DNA of 64,000 nucleotides, from the NCBI GenBank assembly GCA_037045145.1, contig JBAOIA010000011.1, positions 1,488,001 to 1,552,000 of the forward strand. The letters run 5' to 3'. Origin of the DNA: Bacteroidia bacterium. GTDB lineage: Bacteria; Bacteroidota; Bacteroidia; AKYH767-A; OLB10. Numbering within the stretch: the stretch's first letter is position 1; each line of letters begins with the position of its first letter. This document shows positions 1 to 9,124 of this stretch, piece by piece. The position numbers were made by a program, and so were the translations under genes. Below the pieces are notes generated by a model. It made no database searches and was not told the DNA's origin. It worked only from the letters and a program-made list of their open reading frames with translations.

Positions 1-3000
1 GGCCCCGGCATACCGGGAAGTCCTAAGAATTTAGCACTCATTCCTGGAACTTCAATTCCTGTTTCCATCAATAATGTAAATAACGGATATAGTGCAGGTG
101 CAGCAACTGGACCTTGTAATCATTGTACTTATTTTGTAGATAATGTGCCTAATGGCGGTACTGCCAACTTTTTTGATGGTTTTACAACTGTAATTTCTGC
201 AGGAATAAAAGTAATGCCATGTCAGACCTATCATATGAAATTTGCAATTGCAGACGTGAATGATGGTGTTTTTGATTCAGGTGTTTTTTTAGAAGCAAAA
301 AGTTTTTCCAGTATTGGTAATGTAGGCATAGTAGCAAATGGTGTTCAAATTGTACAAAATCTTGATACAGTTTATGCATGTGATGGCGATTCTGTTGTAT
401 TGACCGCATCGCCTGCAGGTAGTTATAATTGGAATAATGGTCAAACTACACAGACTATTGTTGTTACACAGGCTAACATTACTCCATCAGGAGTTTATCA
501 ATATGCAGTTTTAAATAGTTCACCTGCATGTTTTGCATCAAGCAAACAAGTCAAAGTGATTTTTGTGATACCAACGGCAACGATAACACCATTGGGCTCA
601 ACTGCATTATGTCCGGGAGGCTCTGTTGTTTTACAGGCTAACCCGGGAAGCAGTTACTTATGGAGTAATGGAGCAACTTCAGATTCTATAGTAGTTTCTG
701 CTGCTGGAACATATACCGTCACTGTTACGCAGTTTGGTAATTGTTCTGCTGTTTCAACTCCCGTAATAGTAACGCAGTCTGCTCCTGCTGCAGCCATTAA
801 TGGGGTGTTAACTATTTGCTCAGGAAACAATACAACACTTACAGCAACAGCTGGCACATCTTATCAATGGTCAACGGGTGCAAGTACGCAATCAATTTCT
901 GTTGGTACAAGTAACGTTTATACCGTTACCGTTACATATTCAGGTGGATGTACAGCAACGGCCTCAGTGAATGTTACTGCCAACACTAATCCTGTTCCAT
1001 CAATAACAGGCAACAACAGTATTTGCCAGGGGCAAAGCAGTACAATCAATGCAGGCAGCTATTCCGGATATTCATGGTCAACAGGAGCAACCACGGCAAC
1101 TATCAATGTAAATACTGCAGGAAATTATACTGTGACCGTTACCGATGCCAATGGCTGCACAGGTACAGCATCATTTAATCTTGCAGTGAATGCCAATCCA
1201 ACACCAACAATCACCGGAGTGACTTCATTTTGTGCAGGCGGAAATTCAACACTCAATGCAGGTGGCGGCTATACAAATTATTTGTGGAGTGGAGGTGCAA
1301 CTACACAAACTATCAATGTCACCGCAGCCGGCAATTACGCAGTAACGGTTACCAATGCAGCAGGATGTACTGCATCAACAAATAAAGTGATTACAGTAAA
1401 TGCATTGCCGGTGCCATCTGTGACAGGTGCTTTGGCATTCTGTGCAGGTAAAAACACTTCGCTGACAGTGCCGGGAAGCTACACTTCATATCAGTGGTCA
1501 ACAGGTGCAACAACATCAAACATTACAGTCAGCACTGCTTCAACTTTTACAGTTACTGTTACAGATGCAAATGGTTGTACGGGCAGTAAATCTGCAACAA
1601 CAACTATTAATGCAAACCCTGTTCCATCAATAACAGGCAACAACAGTATTTGTCAGGGGCAAAGCAGTACAATCAATGCAGGCAGCTATTCCGGATATTC
1701 ATGGTCAACAGGAGCAACCACGGCAACTATAAATGTAAATACTACAGGAAATTATTCTGTTACCGTTACTGATGCCAATGGTTGCACAGGTACAGCATCA
1801 TTTAATCTTGCAGTGAATGCCATTCCGGCACCAACAATCACCGGAGTGACTTCATTTTGTGCAGGCGGAAACTCAACACTCAATGCAGGTGGCGGCTATA
1901 CAAATTATTTGTGGAGTGGAGGTGCAACAACACAAACTATCAATGTCACCGTAGCCGGCAATTACGCAGTAACGGTTACCAATGCAGCAGGATGTACTGC
2001 AACAACAAATAAAGTGATTACAGTAAATGCATTGCCGGTGCCATCTGTGACAGGTGCTCTGGCATTCTGTGCAGGTAAAAACACTTCGCTGACAGTGCCG
2101 GGAAGCTACACTTCATATCAGTGGTCAACAGGTGCAACAACATCAAACATTACAGTCAGCACTGCTTCAACTTTTACGGTTACTGTTACAGATGCAAATG
2201 GTTGTACGGGCAGTAAATCTGCAACAACAACCATCAACACTAATCCTGTTCCATCAATAACAGGCAACAACAGTATTTGTCAGGGGCAAAGCAGTACAAT
2301 CAATGCAGGCAGCTATGCCGGATATTCATGGTCAACAGGAGCAACCACGGCAACTATCAATGTAAATACTTCAGGAAATTATTCTGTGACCGTTACTGAT
2401 GCCAATGGTTGCACAGGTACAACATCATTTAATCTTGCAGTGAATGCCATTCCGGCACCAACAATCACCGGAGTGACTTCATTTTGTGCAGGCGGAAACT
2501 CAACACTCAATGCAGGTGGCGGCTATACAAATTATTTGTGGAGTGGAGGTGCAACAACACAAACTATCAATGTCACCGCAGCCGGCAATTACGCAGTAAC
2601 CGTTACCAATGCAGCAGGATGTACTGCAACAACAAATAAGGTGATTACAGTAAATGCATTGCCGGTGCCGGTCATTAGTGGATTGGCAGGTATATGTCCC
2701 GGTGCCAGTGCAAACCTTGCGACTGGAAGTTTTGCTTCCTACCTTTGGTCGAATGGAAATACAACTTCTTCAATTACTACCAGCGTTTCTGGTAACTACA
2801 CTGTAACAGTAACCGATATCAACGGATGTATAGGGTCATCAAATTACAACTTACTTGCTTTCCAGAACCCTGTTCCTGTTATCAGCGGTACTGCAGCAAT
2901 CTGTCAGAATCAAAGTTCAGTATTAGATGCAGGAAGTTTTGCCTCATGGCAATGGTCAACAGGTGCTGTATCACAAACAATATCAGTAAATCAGTCAGGA

Positions 3001-4731
3001 ACATATTCTGTTACAGTAACCAACGTTGATGGTTGTGTTGCTTCAACTTCGTTTAATGTAGTTGTGAATCCAATTCCTGTTCCGGTAATTTCCGGTACAT
3101 CAGCATTTTGTTCGGGCAACTCTTCAGTGTTTAATACCGGTGGTGGCAGCTTTGCTTCTTATCAATGGAATACTTCTGCAACTACCAGTGCAATTACAGT
3201 AACAGCAGCAGGAAATTATGTAGTAACCGTTACCGATGCTAATGGATGTACGGCTTCAACCAGTCAGGCAGCTACAGTGTGGAATCTTCCAACTCCCGTA
3301 ATTACCGGCAACAGTGCAATTTGCAGTGGCACACAAACTACTTTATCAGCAGGGAATTATTCAACCTTTCAATGGTCAACAGGCGCAACTACAGATTCTA
3401 TCTCTGTATCAAATAGTGCAAACTATATTGTAACAGTAACTGATGTTAACGGATGCACCGGAATTTCAGCTCCATTTGCATTGACGATAAATCAATTACC
3501 TTCTGCAATAATTTCAGGAACAGCAGCTATATGTATTGGACAATCAACAGCACTGCAATTTCAGTTTACCGGAACAGCACCTTATAGTTATCGTTATAGT
3601 GATGGTACAAGTGTATCACCTATTATGAATAGCAACAATACAACAGCACAAATTTTAGTGAGCCCCGGAATAACTACAGATTACACACTAACACAAATAA
3701 GTGATGTAAATTGTACAGGTAGTGTTTCAGGAGTAGCAAGAGTAGTAGTTAATCCATTGCCACAACCAATTATTTCAGGTTCTGCCGGAGAGTGTGAGGG
3801 CATAACAGCCACACTTACTACAGGAAACTTTGCAGCATATTTATGGTCAACCGGAGCAACTTCGCAATCTATATCTATTAATACTTCCGGAAGCTATGTG
3901 TGCACAGTAACTTCCACAGCAGGATGTAAAGCTTCTACCAGTCATAATTTTGAGTCATATCCACTGCCTATAGTTTCTTTTACCAACGACATTAGTCTGA
4001 CTTGTGAGTTGCCAATTATTAATTTCACCAACACTTCGCAATATCAGTTAGGGTCAGTTTTTGAATGGAATATTGATAATGTCATTTACACTATGCAAAA
4101 TGCTACACATCAGTTTTCCGGTTCAGGAAATTATCCCGTTTCTTTAACTATTACTACGCTTAACAATTGTGTGGCAGAAGCCATAAGAAATGTAAATATT
4201 ACGGTATTTCCATTGCCGCAAGCATTATATTCAGTAAATCCTGAAAATGCACCATTGTTTAACTCCGAAGTGACATTTGCTGATGGTTCTGCAAATGCCG
4301 TAAGCTGGTTATGGGATTTTGGTGATGGTGATACATCTAGCTTACAGAATGTAAGTCACTTTTATGCCGACCCCGGAAAGTACAATGCAAAACTTTATGT
4401 TACTAATGTTGCAGGCTGTATAGATTCATCAGCCCGTGAAATTTTTATCACGCCATTTTACATTCCTAATGCGTTTACACCTAATGGTGATGGTCGGAAT
4501 GAAACATTTTTTGATCCCGGATATGCAACTAATGTTCAGGATTTATCAATGAATATCTATAACCGCTGGGGACAATTAGTTTACACTAGCGATAACCTCA
4601 GTACAACATGGGATGGCACTGATTCGAAAGGTAACCTTGCGCCACAAGGAGTATATATTTATGCACTGAAAGTAACAACTTACAGCGGTAAACATTATGA
4701 TTATACGGGAAGTGTTACACTTCTTCGATAG
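1..4731 (+). CDS. Choice-of-anchor L / Ig-like repeat adhesin with T9SS type B (CHU_C) C-terminus, 5' partial
   Basis: The reading frame is open from base 1, so the true start lies upstream; the GTG at 145 is internal. The first ~110 visible residues resemble a choice-of-anchor L domain (QTYHMKFAIADVNDGVFDSG). About 15 Ig/PKD-like modules of ~70 residues follow, each with a YxWSxGAT core and an xYxVTVTDxNGC end, several nearly identical. A PKD domain (SWLWDFGDGDTSS) precedes a gliding-motility-associated C-terminal domain (IPNAFTPNGDGRNETFF, then NRWGQLVYTS, WDGTDSKGN). CHU_C domains direct export and surface attachment by the type IX secretion system, so this is inferred to be a secreted adhesin; its ligand is unknown. 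It converges on the DUF4197 gene with a 5-bp gap. Confidence 0.9.
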   Translation, partial: GPGIPGSPKNLALIPGTSIPVSINNVNNGYSAGAATGPCNHCTYFVDNVPNGGTANFFDGFTTVISAGIKVMPCQTYHMKFAIADVNDGVFDSGVFLEAKSFSSIGNVGIVANGVQIVQNLDTVYACDGDSVVLTASPAGSYNWNNGQTTQTIVVTQANITPSGVYQYAVLNSSPACFASSKQVKVIFVIPTATITPLGSTALCPGGSVVLQANPGSSYLWSNGATSDSIVVSAAGTYTVTVTQFGNCSAVSTPVIVTQSAPAAAINGVLTICSGNNTTLTATAGTSYQWSTGASTQSISVGTSNVYTVTVTYSGGCTATASVNVTANTNPVPSITGNNSICQGQSSTINAGSYSGYSWSTGATTATINVNTAGNYTVTVTDANGCTGTASFNLAVNANPTPTITGVTSFCAGGNSTLNAGGGYTNYLWSGGATTQTINVTAAGNYAVTVTNAAGCTASTNKVITVNALPVPSVTGALAFCAGKNTSLTVPGSYTSYQWSTGATTSNITVSTASTFTVTVTDANGCTGSKSATTTINANPVPSITGNNSICQGQSSTINAGSYSGYSWSTGATTATINVNTTGNYSVTVTDANGCTGTASFNLAVNAIPAPTITGVTSFCAGGNSTLNAGGGYTNYLWSGGATTQTINVTVAGNYAVTVTNAAGCTATTNKVITVNALPVPSVTGALAFCAGKNTSLTVPGSYTSYQWSTGATTSNITVSTASTFTVTVTDANGCTGSKSATTTINTNPVPSITGNNSICQGQSSTINAGSYAGYSWSTGATTATINVNTSGNYSVTVTDANGCTGTTSFNLAVNAIPAPTITGVTSFCAGGNSTLNAGGGYTNYLWSGGATTQTINVTAAGNYAVTVTNAAGCTATTNKVITVNALPVPVISGLAGICPGASANLATGSFASYLWSNGNTTSSITTSVSGNYTVTVTDINGCIGSSNYNLLAFQNPVPVISGTAAICQNQSSVLDAGSFASWQWSTGAVSQTISVNQSGTYSVTVTNVDGCVASTSFNVVVNPIPVPVISGTSAFCSGNSSVFNTGGGSFASYQWNTSATTSAITVTAAGNYVVTVTDANGCTASTSQAATVWNLPTPVITGNSAICSGTQTTLSAGNYSTFQWSTGATTDSISVSNSANYIVTVTDVNGCTGISAPFALTINQLPSAIISGTAAICIGQSTALQFQFTGTAPYSYRYSDGTSVSPIMNSNNTTAQILVSPGITTDYTLTQISDVNCTGSVSGVARVVVNPLPQPIISGSAGECEGITATLTTGNFAAYLWSTGATSQSISINTSGSYVCTVTSTAGCKASTSHNFESYPLPIVSFTNDISLTCELPIINFTNTSQYQLGSVFEWNIDNVIYTMQNATHQFSGSGNYPVSLTITTLNNCVAEAIRNVNITVFPLPQALYSVNPENAPLFNSEVTFADGSANAVSWLWDFGDGDTSSLQNVSHFYADPGKYNAKLYVTNVAGCIDSSAREIFITPFYIPNAFTPNGDGRNETFFDPGYATNVQDLSMNIYNRWGQLVYTSDNLSTTWDGTDSKGNLAPQGVYIYALKVTTYSGKHYDYTGSVTLLR
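997..2670 (+). repeat. 627-bp in-frame tandem super-repeat (2.7 copies)
   Basis: The same stretch begins at 997, 1624 and 2251, giving an exact 627-bp period (209 codons, three Ig-like modules). The copies are nearly identical at the DNA level, including synonymous positions, so they arose recently or are homogenised. The third copy is partial and diverges near 2670. Confidence 0.93.
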
Positions 4732-4736
4732 ATGGC

Positions 4737-5444
4737 TTAGCCGAATACACTTTTAAGTATATCATTGATTCGTGCTGCTGGATCTTTTCTGATTTTCAGT
4801 TCTTCTGCAGCAATAAGTTTAAAAAGACCTTCTATTGCTTTGTCAGTTACATATTGATTCAGGTCAGGATTGACTTTTTTTACCAATGGAATTTTATTAT
4901 AAGTTGACATCAGCGGATTCCAGTATTGAGTTATTTTAACTTTATTGAGCGAACTTTGTACAATTGGCTTGAACGCTGCAATGAGTGCGGCATTTGATGT
5001 AGCTTTTAGAAATTGTGTTGCGGCATCGTTTCCTCCTCTTAAAATGGTTAGTCCATCATTGATGGTAATGTGTTGAATGGAATTAAGAAAAATTGGTGCT
5101 GCCGATTTTGCTGCATCTTCTGCTGCACGATTTAATGTTTTAACGAATTTGTCAACTTCTTTATCCATACCCATACCTCTTAACGTACTTTCAACATCAC
5201 GCACCTCTCGTGGAAAAGGAATTTTAATAAGCGGATTTTTATAGAAGCCATCAAGCTTGGATGCAGAAGCTGTGGAATTGTTGGTGCCAACTTTTAGTGC
5301 TTCTCTTAGACCACTAATAATGTCATTATTTGCCAAACCTTCACCTTGATTTGATGGTGTAGTATTCGTTGCTTTAAAAATCTTTTTCTGTGCATAAGTT
5401 TGCTGCCATAGAAACACTAACGCAATTAAAAGAAACCTTTTCAT
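4737..5444 (-). CDS. DUF4197 domain-containing protein
   Basis: A 235-residue protein with an N-terminal signal peptide (MKRFLLIALVFLWQQTYAQ), predicted periplasmic. The body fits the DUF4197 family: GLREALKVGTNNS, a KIPFP element, LNRAAEDAA, and a C-terminal KAIEGLFKLIAAEE helix followed by RKDPAARINDILKSVFG. Length is typical of the family. The function is unknown. It diverges from cinA and has its own TATGTTTG -7 element 33 bp upstream of the ATG. Confidence 0.88.
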   Translation of the reverse strand: MKRFLLIALVFLWQQTYAQKKIFKATNTTPSNQGEGLANNDIISGLREALKVGTNNSTASASKLDGFYKNPLIKIPFPREVRDVESTLRGMGMDKEVDKFVKTLNRAAEDAAKSAAPIFLNSIQHITINDGLTILRGGNDAATQFLKATSNAALIAAFKPIVQSSLNKVKITQYWNPLMSTYNKIPLVKKVNPDLNQYVTDKAIEGLFKLIAAEELKIRKDPAARINDILKSVFG

Positions 5445-5476
5445 AATCTATTTTTTTAGAATTTTGTTTTTTAATT

Positions 5477-5484
5477 CAAACATA
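5477..5484 (-). promoter_or_regulatory. Predicted -7 promoter element for the DUF4197 gene
   Basis: On the minus strand this reads TATGTTTG, an exact match to the Bacteroidota TAnnTTTG element. The predicted transcription start is about 25 nt upstream of the ATG at 5444. No clear -33 TTG was found. Confidence 0.5.
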
Positions 5485-5517
5485 TTGCCAAATCGGTATT
5501 GTTTTGATTTATGTTTG
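5485..5517 (+). promoter_or_regulatory. Predicted promoter for cinA (TTG -33, TATGTTTG -7)
   Basis: TTG at 5485-5487 and TATGTTTG at 5510-5517 are separated by 22 bp, close to the Bacteroidota sigma pattern. The leader to the ATG at 5578 would be ~55 nt. It lies back to back with the DUF4197 promoter, which uses the same octamer. Confidence 0.55.
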
Positions 5518-5577
5518 AATATTTAATCTAAAATTAATCCGGCAAAATTAACCATATTATTTTAAGATTGTAGAAAA

Positions 5578-6819
5578 ATGATTTATACTGAACTAATCAA
5601 CATAGGTGATGAATTGCTCATTGGGCAGATTCAAAATACTAATGCAACCTGGATTGGACAACAACTCAGTCTTTCCGGTTATTGGCTGCGACAAATTACA
5701 ACCATTGGAGATGATGAACAGGAAATTATAGATGCATTAGATGCTGCAAAAAGTCGTGCACAAATTATTCTCATTACAGGTGGATTGGGGCCTACAAAAG
5801 ATGATTTAACAAAAGATGTGTTGTGCAAATACTTTAAAACATATCTTGTGTTTGACAAACAGGCATATAGTGATATTGAAAATATTTTTCATGCAAGAGG
5901 CAAGGTAGTTACAGAAACGAACAAACGCCAGGCTGAATTGCCGGCAAGTTGTGTGCCTGTTTACAATAAGAATGGAACTGCTCCCGGAATGTGGTTCAAT
6001 GATGGCAAACAAGTTTTTGTGAGTATGCCGGGTGTGCCATTTGAAATGCAGGCAATGATGCAGAATGATGTCATGCCTAAATTAAAGCAGCAATTTGAGG
6101 CAATGCCTTTAATACATAAGACTATTCAAACGCAAGGTATTGGTGAGAGTAATTTATCGGATTTGATTGCATCGTGGGAGAATGACTTGCCTGCATATTT
6201 AAAATTAGCCTATCTGCCTGCCGCAGGAATGGTTCGTTTACGACTTACGGGTAAAGGTGTTAAAGATTTGGAGCAGGAAATGAATGTGCGTATAGATAAA
6301 CTCAAAGAGCTAATAGCACCCTACTTATTCGGTTATGATGATGATACAATTCAACTTGTTGTAGGAAAACTTTTAACTGAAAAGAAAAAAACACTTGCAG
6401 TTGCAGAGAGTTGTACAGGAGGTTTTCTATCGCACCTTATTACCTCTATACCCGGAAGTTCAACTTACTTTATGGGAGGCACTGTGTGTTATAGCAATGC
6501 TTCAAAAATGAGTCAGTTGCAAGTAAGCGCGCAAACGTTGAAAGAATATGGTGCAGTCAGTGAGGCTGTTGCAGTTGAAATGGCAATAGGAGCCAGGAAG
6601 GCGTATAACACAGATTTTGCTTTGAGTACAACGGGAATTGCAGGACCCGATGGAGGAAGTGCAGAAAAACCGATTGGCCTTGTGTGGATTGGTGTAGCTA
6701 CAGAAAATACTTGTTTTGCGAAAAAGTTTTTATTGGGTACAAACCGTCAGCGAATTATTCAGGTAGCTGCAGATACAGCGCTAAATATGCTCAGAAAGAA
6801 AATAAATGAGCATAATTGA
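5578..6819 (+). CDS. cinA: CinA family: competence/damage-inducible protein, nicotinamide-nucleotide amidase
   Basis: A 413-residue protein of normal full length. Residues ~1-170 are the MoeA/MogA-like domain (ITGGLGPTKDDLTK and the PGVPFEM element). Residues ~255-410 are the CinA amidase domain, with the AESCTGGFLSHLIT motif that carries the catalytic Ser and STTGIAGPDGGSAEKPIG. The family hydrolyses NMN to nicotinate mononucleotide in pyridine-nucleotide recycling, often with an ADP-ribose pyrophosphatase activity in the N-terminal domain. The ATG start agrees with family N-termini (MIYTELINIGDELLIGQ). The next feature downstream is the initiator tRNA on the same strand. Confidence 0.96.
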   Translation: MIYTELINIGDELLIGQIQNTNATWIGQQLSLSGYWLRQITTIGDDEQEIIDALDAAKSRAQIILITGGLGPTKDDLTKDVLCKYFKTYLVFDKQAYSDIENIFHARGKVVTETNKRQAELPASCVPVYNKNGTAPGMWFNDGKQVFVSMPGVPFEMQAMMQNDVMPKLKQQFEAMPLIHKTIQTQGIGESNLSDLIASWENDLPAYLKLAYLPAAGMVRLRLTGKGVKDLEQEMNVRIDKLKELIAPYLFGYDDDTIQLVVGKLLTEKKKTLAVAESCTGGFLSHLITSIPGSSTYFMGGTVCYSNASKMSQLQVSAQTLKEYGAVSEAVAVEMAIGARKAYNTDFALSTTGIAGPDGGSAEKPIGLVWIGVATENTCFAKKFLLGTNRQRIIQVAADTALNMLRKKINEHN

Positions 6820-6875
6820 GGAATATATTTGCAGATAAGGACAAAGTGATTACTTTTGCACCCTCAAAATAACAA

Positions 6876-6947
<72 letters not shown>

Positions 6948-6959
6948 CAAAGAGAAAGG

Positions 6960-6989
6960 CCGGATCGGAAGATTCGGTTCTTTTGTTTT
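6960..6989 (+). terminator. Rho-independent terminator of the tRNA-fMet gene
   Basis: CCGGATC (6960-6966), a GGAA tetraloop and GATTCGG (6971-6977) form a 7-bp stem with one G-T pair, followed by TTCTTTTGTTTT. The same hairpin recurs exactly 137 bp apart at 7097, 7234 and 7371. The 7097 copy has a GAAA loop and one stem mismatch; the 7371 copy has an uninterrupted T run. Confidence 0.8.
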
Positions 6990-7043
6990 GAGGAACTACA
7001 AAATTTTTAATCATTCTTTCTTTTACTATCGGTTGGGCTCATA

Positions 7044-7332
7044 TCCGCCACAGGCGGACGTTGGTTCGAATCCAGCCCCCGCTACAAAGAGAAAGGCCGT
7101 ATCGAAAGATTCGGTTCTTTTGTTTTGAGGAACTACAAAATTTTTAATCATTCTTTCTTTTATTATCGGTTGGGCTCTTATCCGCCATAGGCGGACGTTG
7201 GTTCGAATCCAGCCCCCGCTACAAAGAGAAAGGCCGGATCGGAAGATTCGGTTCTTTTGTTTTGAGGAACTACAAAATTTTTAATCATTCTTTCTTTTAC
7301 TATCGGTTGGGCTCATATCCACCACAGGCGGA
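7044..7332 (+). repeat. Short GC-rich palindrome (REP-like hairpin) inside each tRNA-like copy
   Basis: TCCGCC-ACA-GGCGGA occurs at 7044-7058, with loop ATA at 7181-7195, with one arm mismatch (TCCACC) at 7318-7332, and intact again at 7668-7682. It occupies the position of the anticodon-stem 3' strand and variable loop of the parent tRNA. The loop change at 7181 leaves the arms paired, which suggests the hairpin is kept, though the 7318 copy breaks one pair. Confidence 0.85.
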
Positions 7333-7409
7333 CGTTGGTTCGAATCCAGCCCCCGCTACAAAGAGAAAGGCCGGATCGGAAGATTCGGTTTTTTTATTTC
7401 AGTTAAGTT

Positions 7410-7652
7410 ATGTTCACAGTTTACGTTTTATACTCCTCAAAATTCAATAAACACTACACTGGGTTTAGTTCTGATTTTGAAAAGCGTTTAAACAGCCATA
7501 ACGAACTCGGAAAAAAAGATTGGACTACGCGTTATAGACCCTGGGCAATCATTCTGAAAGAAGAGTACAAAACTAAACCGGAAGCTATGGCTAGGGAGAA
7601 ATGGCTTAAATCAGGCGTTGGGAGAATTTTTATTAATTCACTCCATCACTGA
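7410..7652 (+). CDS. GIY-YIG family single-domain nuclease
   Basis: An 80-residue protein made of one GIY-YIG (UvrC N-terminal-like/YhbQ-type) domain: VYVL at residues 4-7, YTG at 16-18, the conserved Arg in FEKRLNSHN, and the EAMAREKWLKSG helix with the metal-binding Glu. Length is normal for these stand-alone proteins. The ATG lies 13 bp after the T run of the fourth terminator hairpin, and the stop is 5 bp before the last tRNA-like fragment (7657), so the gene sits between two tRNA-derived direct repeats. It has no obvious promoter of its own. Family members cleave DNA by a single-metal mechanism, and some are homing or transposition-linked; the role here is unknown. Confidence 0.85.
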   Translation: MFTVYVLYSSKFNKHYTGFSSDFEKRLNSHNELGKKDWTTRYRPWAIILKEEYKTKPEAMAREKWLKSGVGRIFINSLHH

Positions 7653-7656
7653 TTCG

Positions 7657-7707
7657 TTGGGCTCTTATCCGCCACAGGCGGACGTTGGTTCGAATCCAGC
7701 CCCCGCT
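7657..7707 (+). repeat. Fifth tRNA-fMet 3'-fragment, flanking the GIY-YIG gene
   Basis: This repeats the TTGGGCTC-palindrome-T arm-acceptor segment once more, 350 bp after the previous copy. It ends at CCCCGCT, after which similarity stops. With 7307-7358 it makes a direct repeat bracketing the nuclease gene, as expected for a unit inserted at, or duplicated with, the tRNA 3' end. Confidence 0.85.
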
Positions 7708-7822
7708 TTTTGTTTTTAGATGTATGTTTTAACAGGATATTATTATCAGTTACCTGATGTCACATGAGCTTTTTTAGTAATAAGGTGTATTCCGGAAAGA
7801 AGAATTAATTCCTGAAAGTCTT

Positions 7823-7830
7823 TATATTTG
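7823..7830 (+). promoter_or_regulatory. Predicted -7 promoter element for the DoxX gene
   Basis: TATATTTG, an exact TAnnTTTG match 23 bp upstream of the ATG at 7854. No convincing -33 TTG is visible. Confidence 0.45.
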
Positions 7831-7853
7831 TAAACATCTAAAAGTAAGTGCTG

Positions 7854-8279
7854 ATGTTGCATCTGATAAATATTAAACATCGTATTGTCATTAAAGAATA
7901 TACTTTGCTGTTTTTCAGAGTGGGTATTTCAGTTTTAATGATTTATGGGCATGGATATGGCAAATTACTGAAATTGTTTAGTGGAGAAGATATTCAATTT
8001 GCTGATCCGATTGGGCTAGGCGTTAAAGCGTCATTTTATCTCGTAGTTTTTGCAGAAGTGCTTTGCTCTGTTTTAATAATGTTTGGCCTGAAAACACGGT
8101 TGGCTGCAATGGTTTTGGTTGTCAATATGTTTGTTGCTGCGGTTGAAATGTTTACAAAGAATAATTTTCCGGAATTAGCATTAATGTATTTGCTGAGCTA
8201 TTTGTTGATTCTGATTTTTGGTGCCGGAAAATTCAGTGTTGATTATACTTTGAATAAGAAAACTAAACGTAAGCATTAA
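7854..8279 (+). CDS. DoxX family membrane protein
   Basis: A 141-residue protein with about four hydrophobic helices. The core RVGISVLMIYGHGYGKLLKLF, the small loop with FADPIGLG, and FAEVLCSVLIMFGLKTRLAA are typical of DoxX-like proteins. The ATG at 7854 is preferred to a GTG two codons upstream (7848) because ATG is strongly favoured in this genome and the predicted promoter allows either. DoxX proteins are poorly characterised; some act with thioredoxin-like or oxidoreductase partners, but no partner is adjacent here. It converges on cdsA. Confidence 0.82.
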   Translation: MLHLINIKHRIVIKEYTLLFFRVGISVLMIYGHGYGKLLKLFSGEDIQFADPIGLGVKASFYLVVFAEVLCSVLIMFGLKTRLAAMVLVVNMFVAAVEMFTKNNFPELALMYLLSYLLILIFGAGKFSVDYTLNKKTKRKH

Positions 8280-8299
8280 TTTACGCTTTAAAAACAAAC

Positions 8300-9124
8300 C
8301 TATACTTTGCCAATCAGTGCAAGGTAGGTGAATACAAATGGAATTGAAATAAAAAGCCCATCAAAGCGATCGAGCATGCCACCATGTCCGGGAAGAATAT
8401 TTCCTGAGTCTTTGATGTTGAGACTTCGTTTGAGCATACTCTCAATTAAGTCTCCAAAAGTTCCGGTAATTACAATAAGTAAACTAACAATCAACCATTC
8501 TGACAAAACAAGCTGAGTAAAAAACAATGAATTAATATAACCCAAAAGCAATGCAGCAAGGCAACCTCCAATACTTCCTTCCCAGGTTTTTTTAGGAGAA
8601 TGTCTTTCGAAAAGTTTATGCTTGCCAAAGGTCATTCCGGCCAGATAAGCACCAGTGTCGCTTGCCCAAAGAATAAGAAAATAGCCAATAATAATTCCGC
8701 TATGATAGCCTGTGTTTTCACCCGGTAGAAATGCCATAGAGTTAAACAATGCAAGCGGTAAGGTGAGATAAGCTACACCCAAAATAGTGTATGCTATGCT
8801 TTCAAAAGGTTTTTCAGATTTTAGATAAAGCTCAAAAATGAAAATAAGAAAGAGCATAGGAATGTTTATGAACAATAACTGCGCAGATGCCGTCCCCGAA
8901 GCTACCAATGCGCTGGTAGCATATAATATTACACTTAAAACGATACCGGAAAAAATTCGTGGCGTCAGGTCGTTTCGAATAAATAGCTTATAAAATTCAA
9001 TGATGCTTAACAGGTTGATGACCATGAAAAGTATCATGAATGTGTAAGGACTGAATTCAATGGCAGCAATCATTACTGCTACAAATACAGCACCTGTAAA
9101 TGCTCTTGTCCAAAAGTTGCTCAA
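8300..9124 (-). CDS. cdsA: Phosphatidate cytidylyltransferase
   Basis: A 274-residue polytopic membrane protein with ~8 hydrophobic segments. The C-terminal family signature is clear: SMLKRSLNIKDSGNILPGHG followed by GMLDRFDG. The enzyme makes CDP-diacylglycerol from phosphatidate and CTP, the entry point for PE, PG and cardiolipin synthesis in the inner membrane. The start is a TTG that overlaps the stop of the upstream DUF2007 gene by 4 bp, pointing to translational coupling. An acyltransferase that makes phosphatidate lies at 45.5-46.1 kb. Confidence 0.95.
   Translation of the reverse strand: MSNFWTRAFTGAVFVAVMIAAIEFSPYTFMILFMVINLLSIIEFYKLFIRNDLTPRIFSGIVLSVILYATSALVASGTASAQLLFINIPMLFLIFIFELYLKSEKPFESIAYTILGVAYLTLPLALFNSMAFLPGENTGYHSGIIIGYFLILWASDTGAYLAGMTFGKHKLFERHSPKKTWEGSIGGCLAALLLGYINSLFFTQLVLSEWLIVSLLIVITGTFGDLIESMLKRSLNIKDSGNILPGHGGMLDRFDGLFISIPFVFTYLALIGKV

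Noticed and set aside
7033..7358. Additional tRNA genes
   Set aside because: The copies lack the 5' acceptor strand and D arm and have a disrupted anticodon stem, so no cloverleaf can form.
7262..7450. A 62-codon open frame across the tRNA satellite
   Set aside because: It translates the repeat units themselves (T arm read as GSNPAPAT) and has no independent coding signal.
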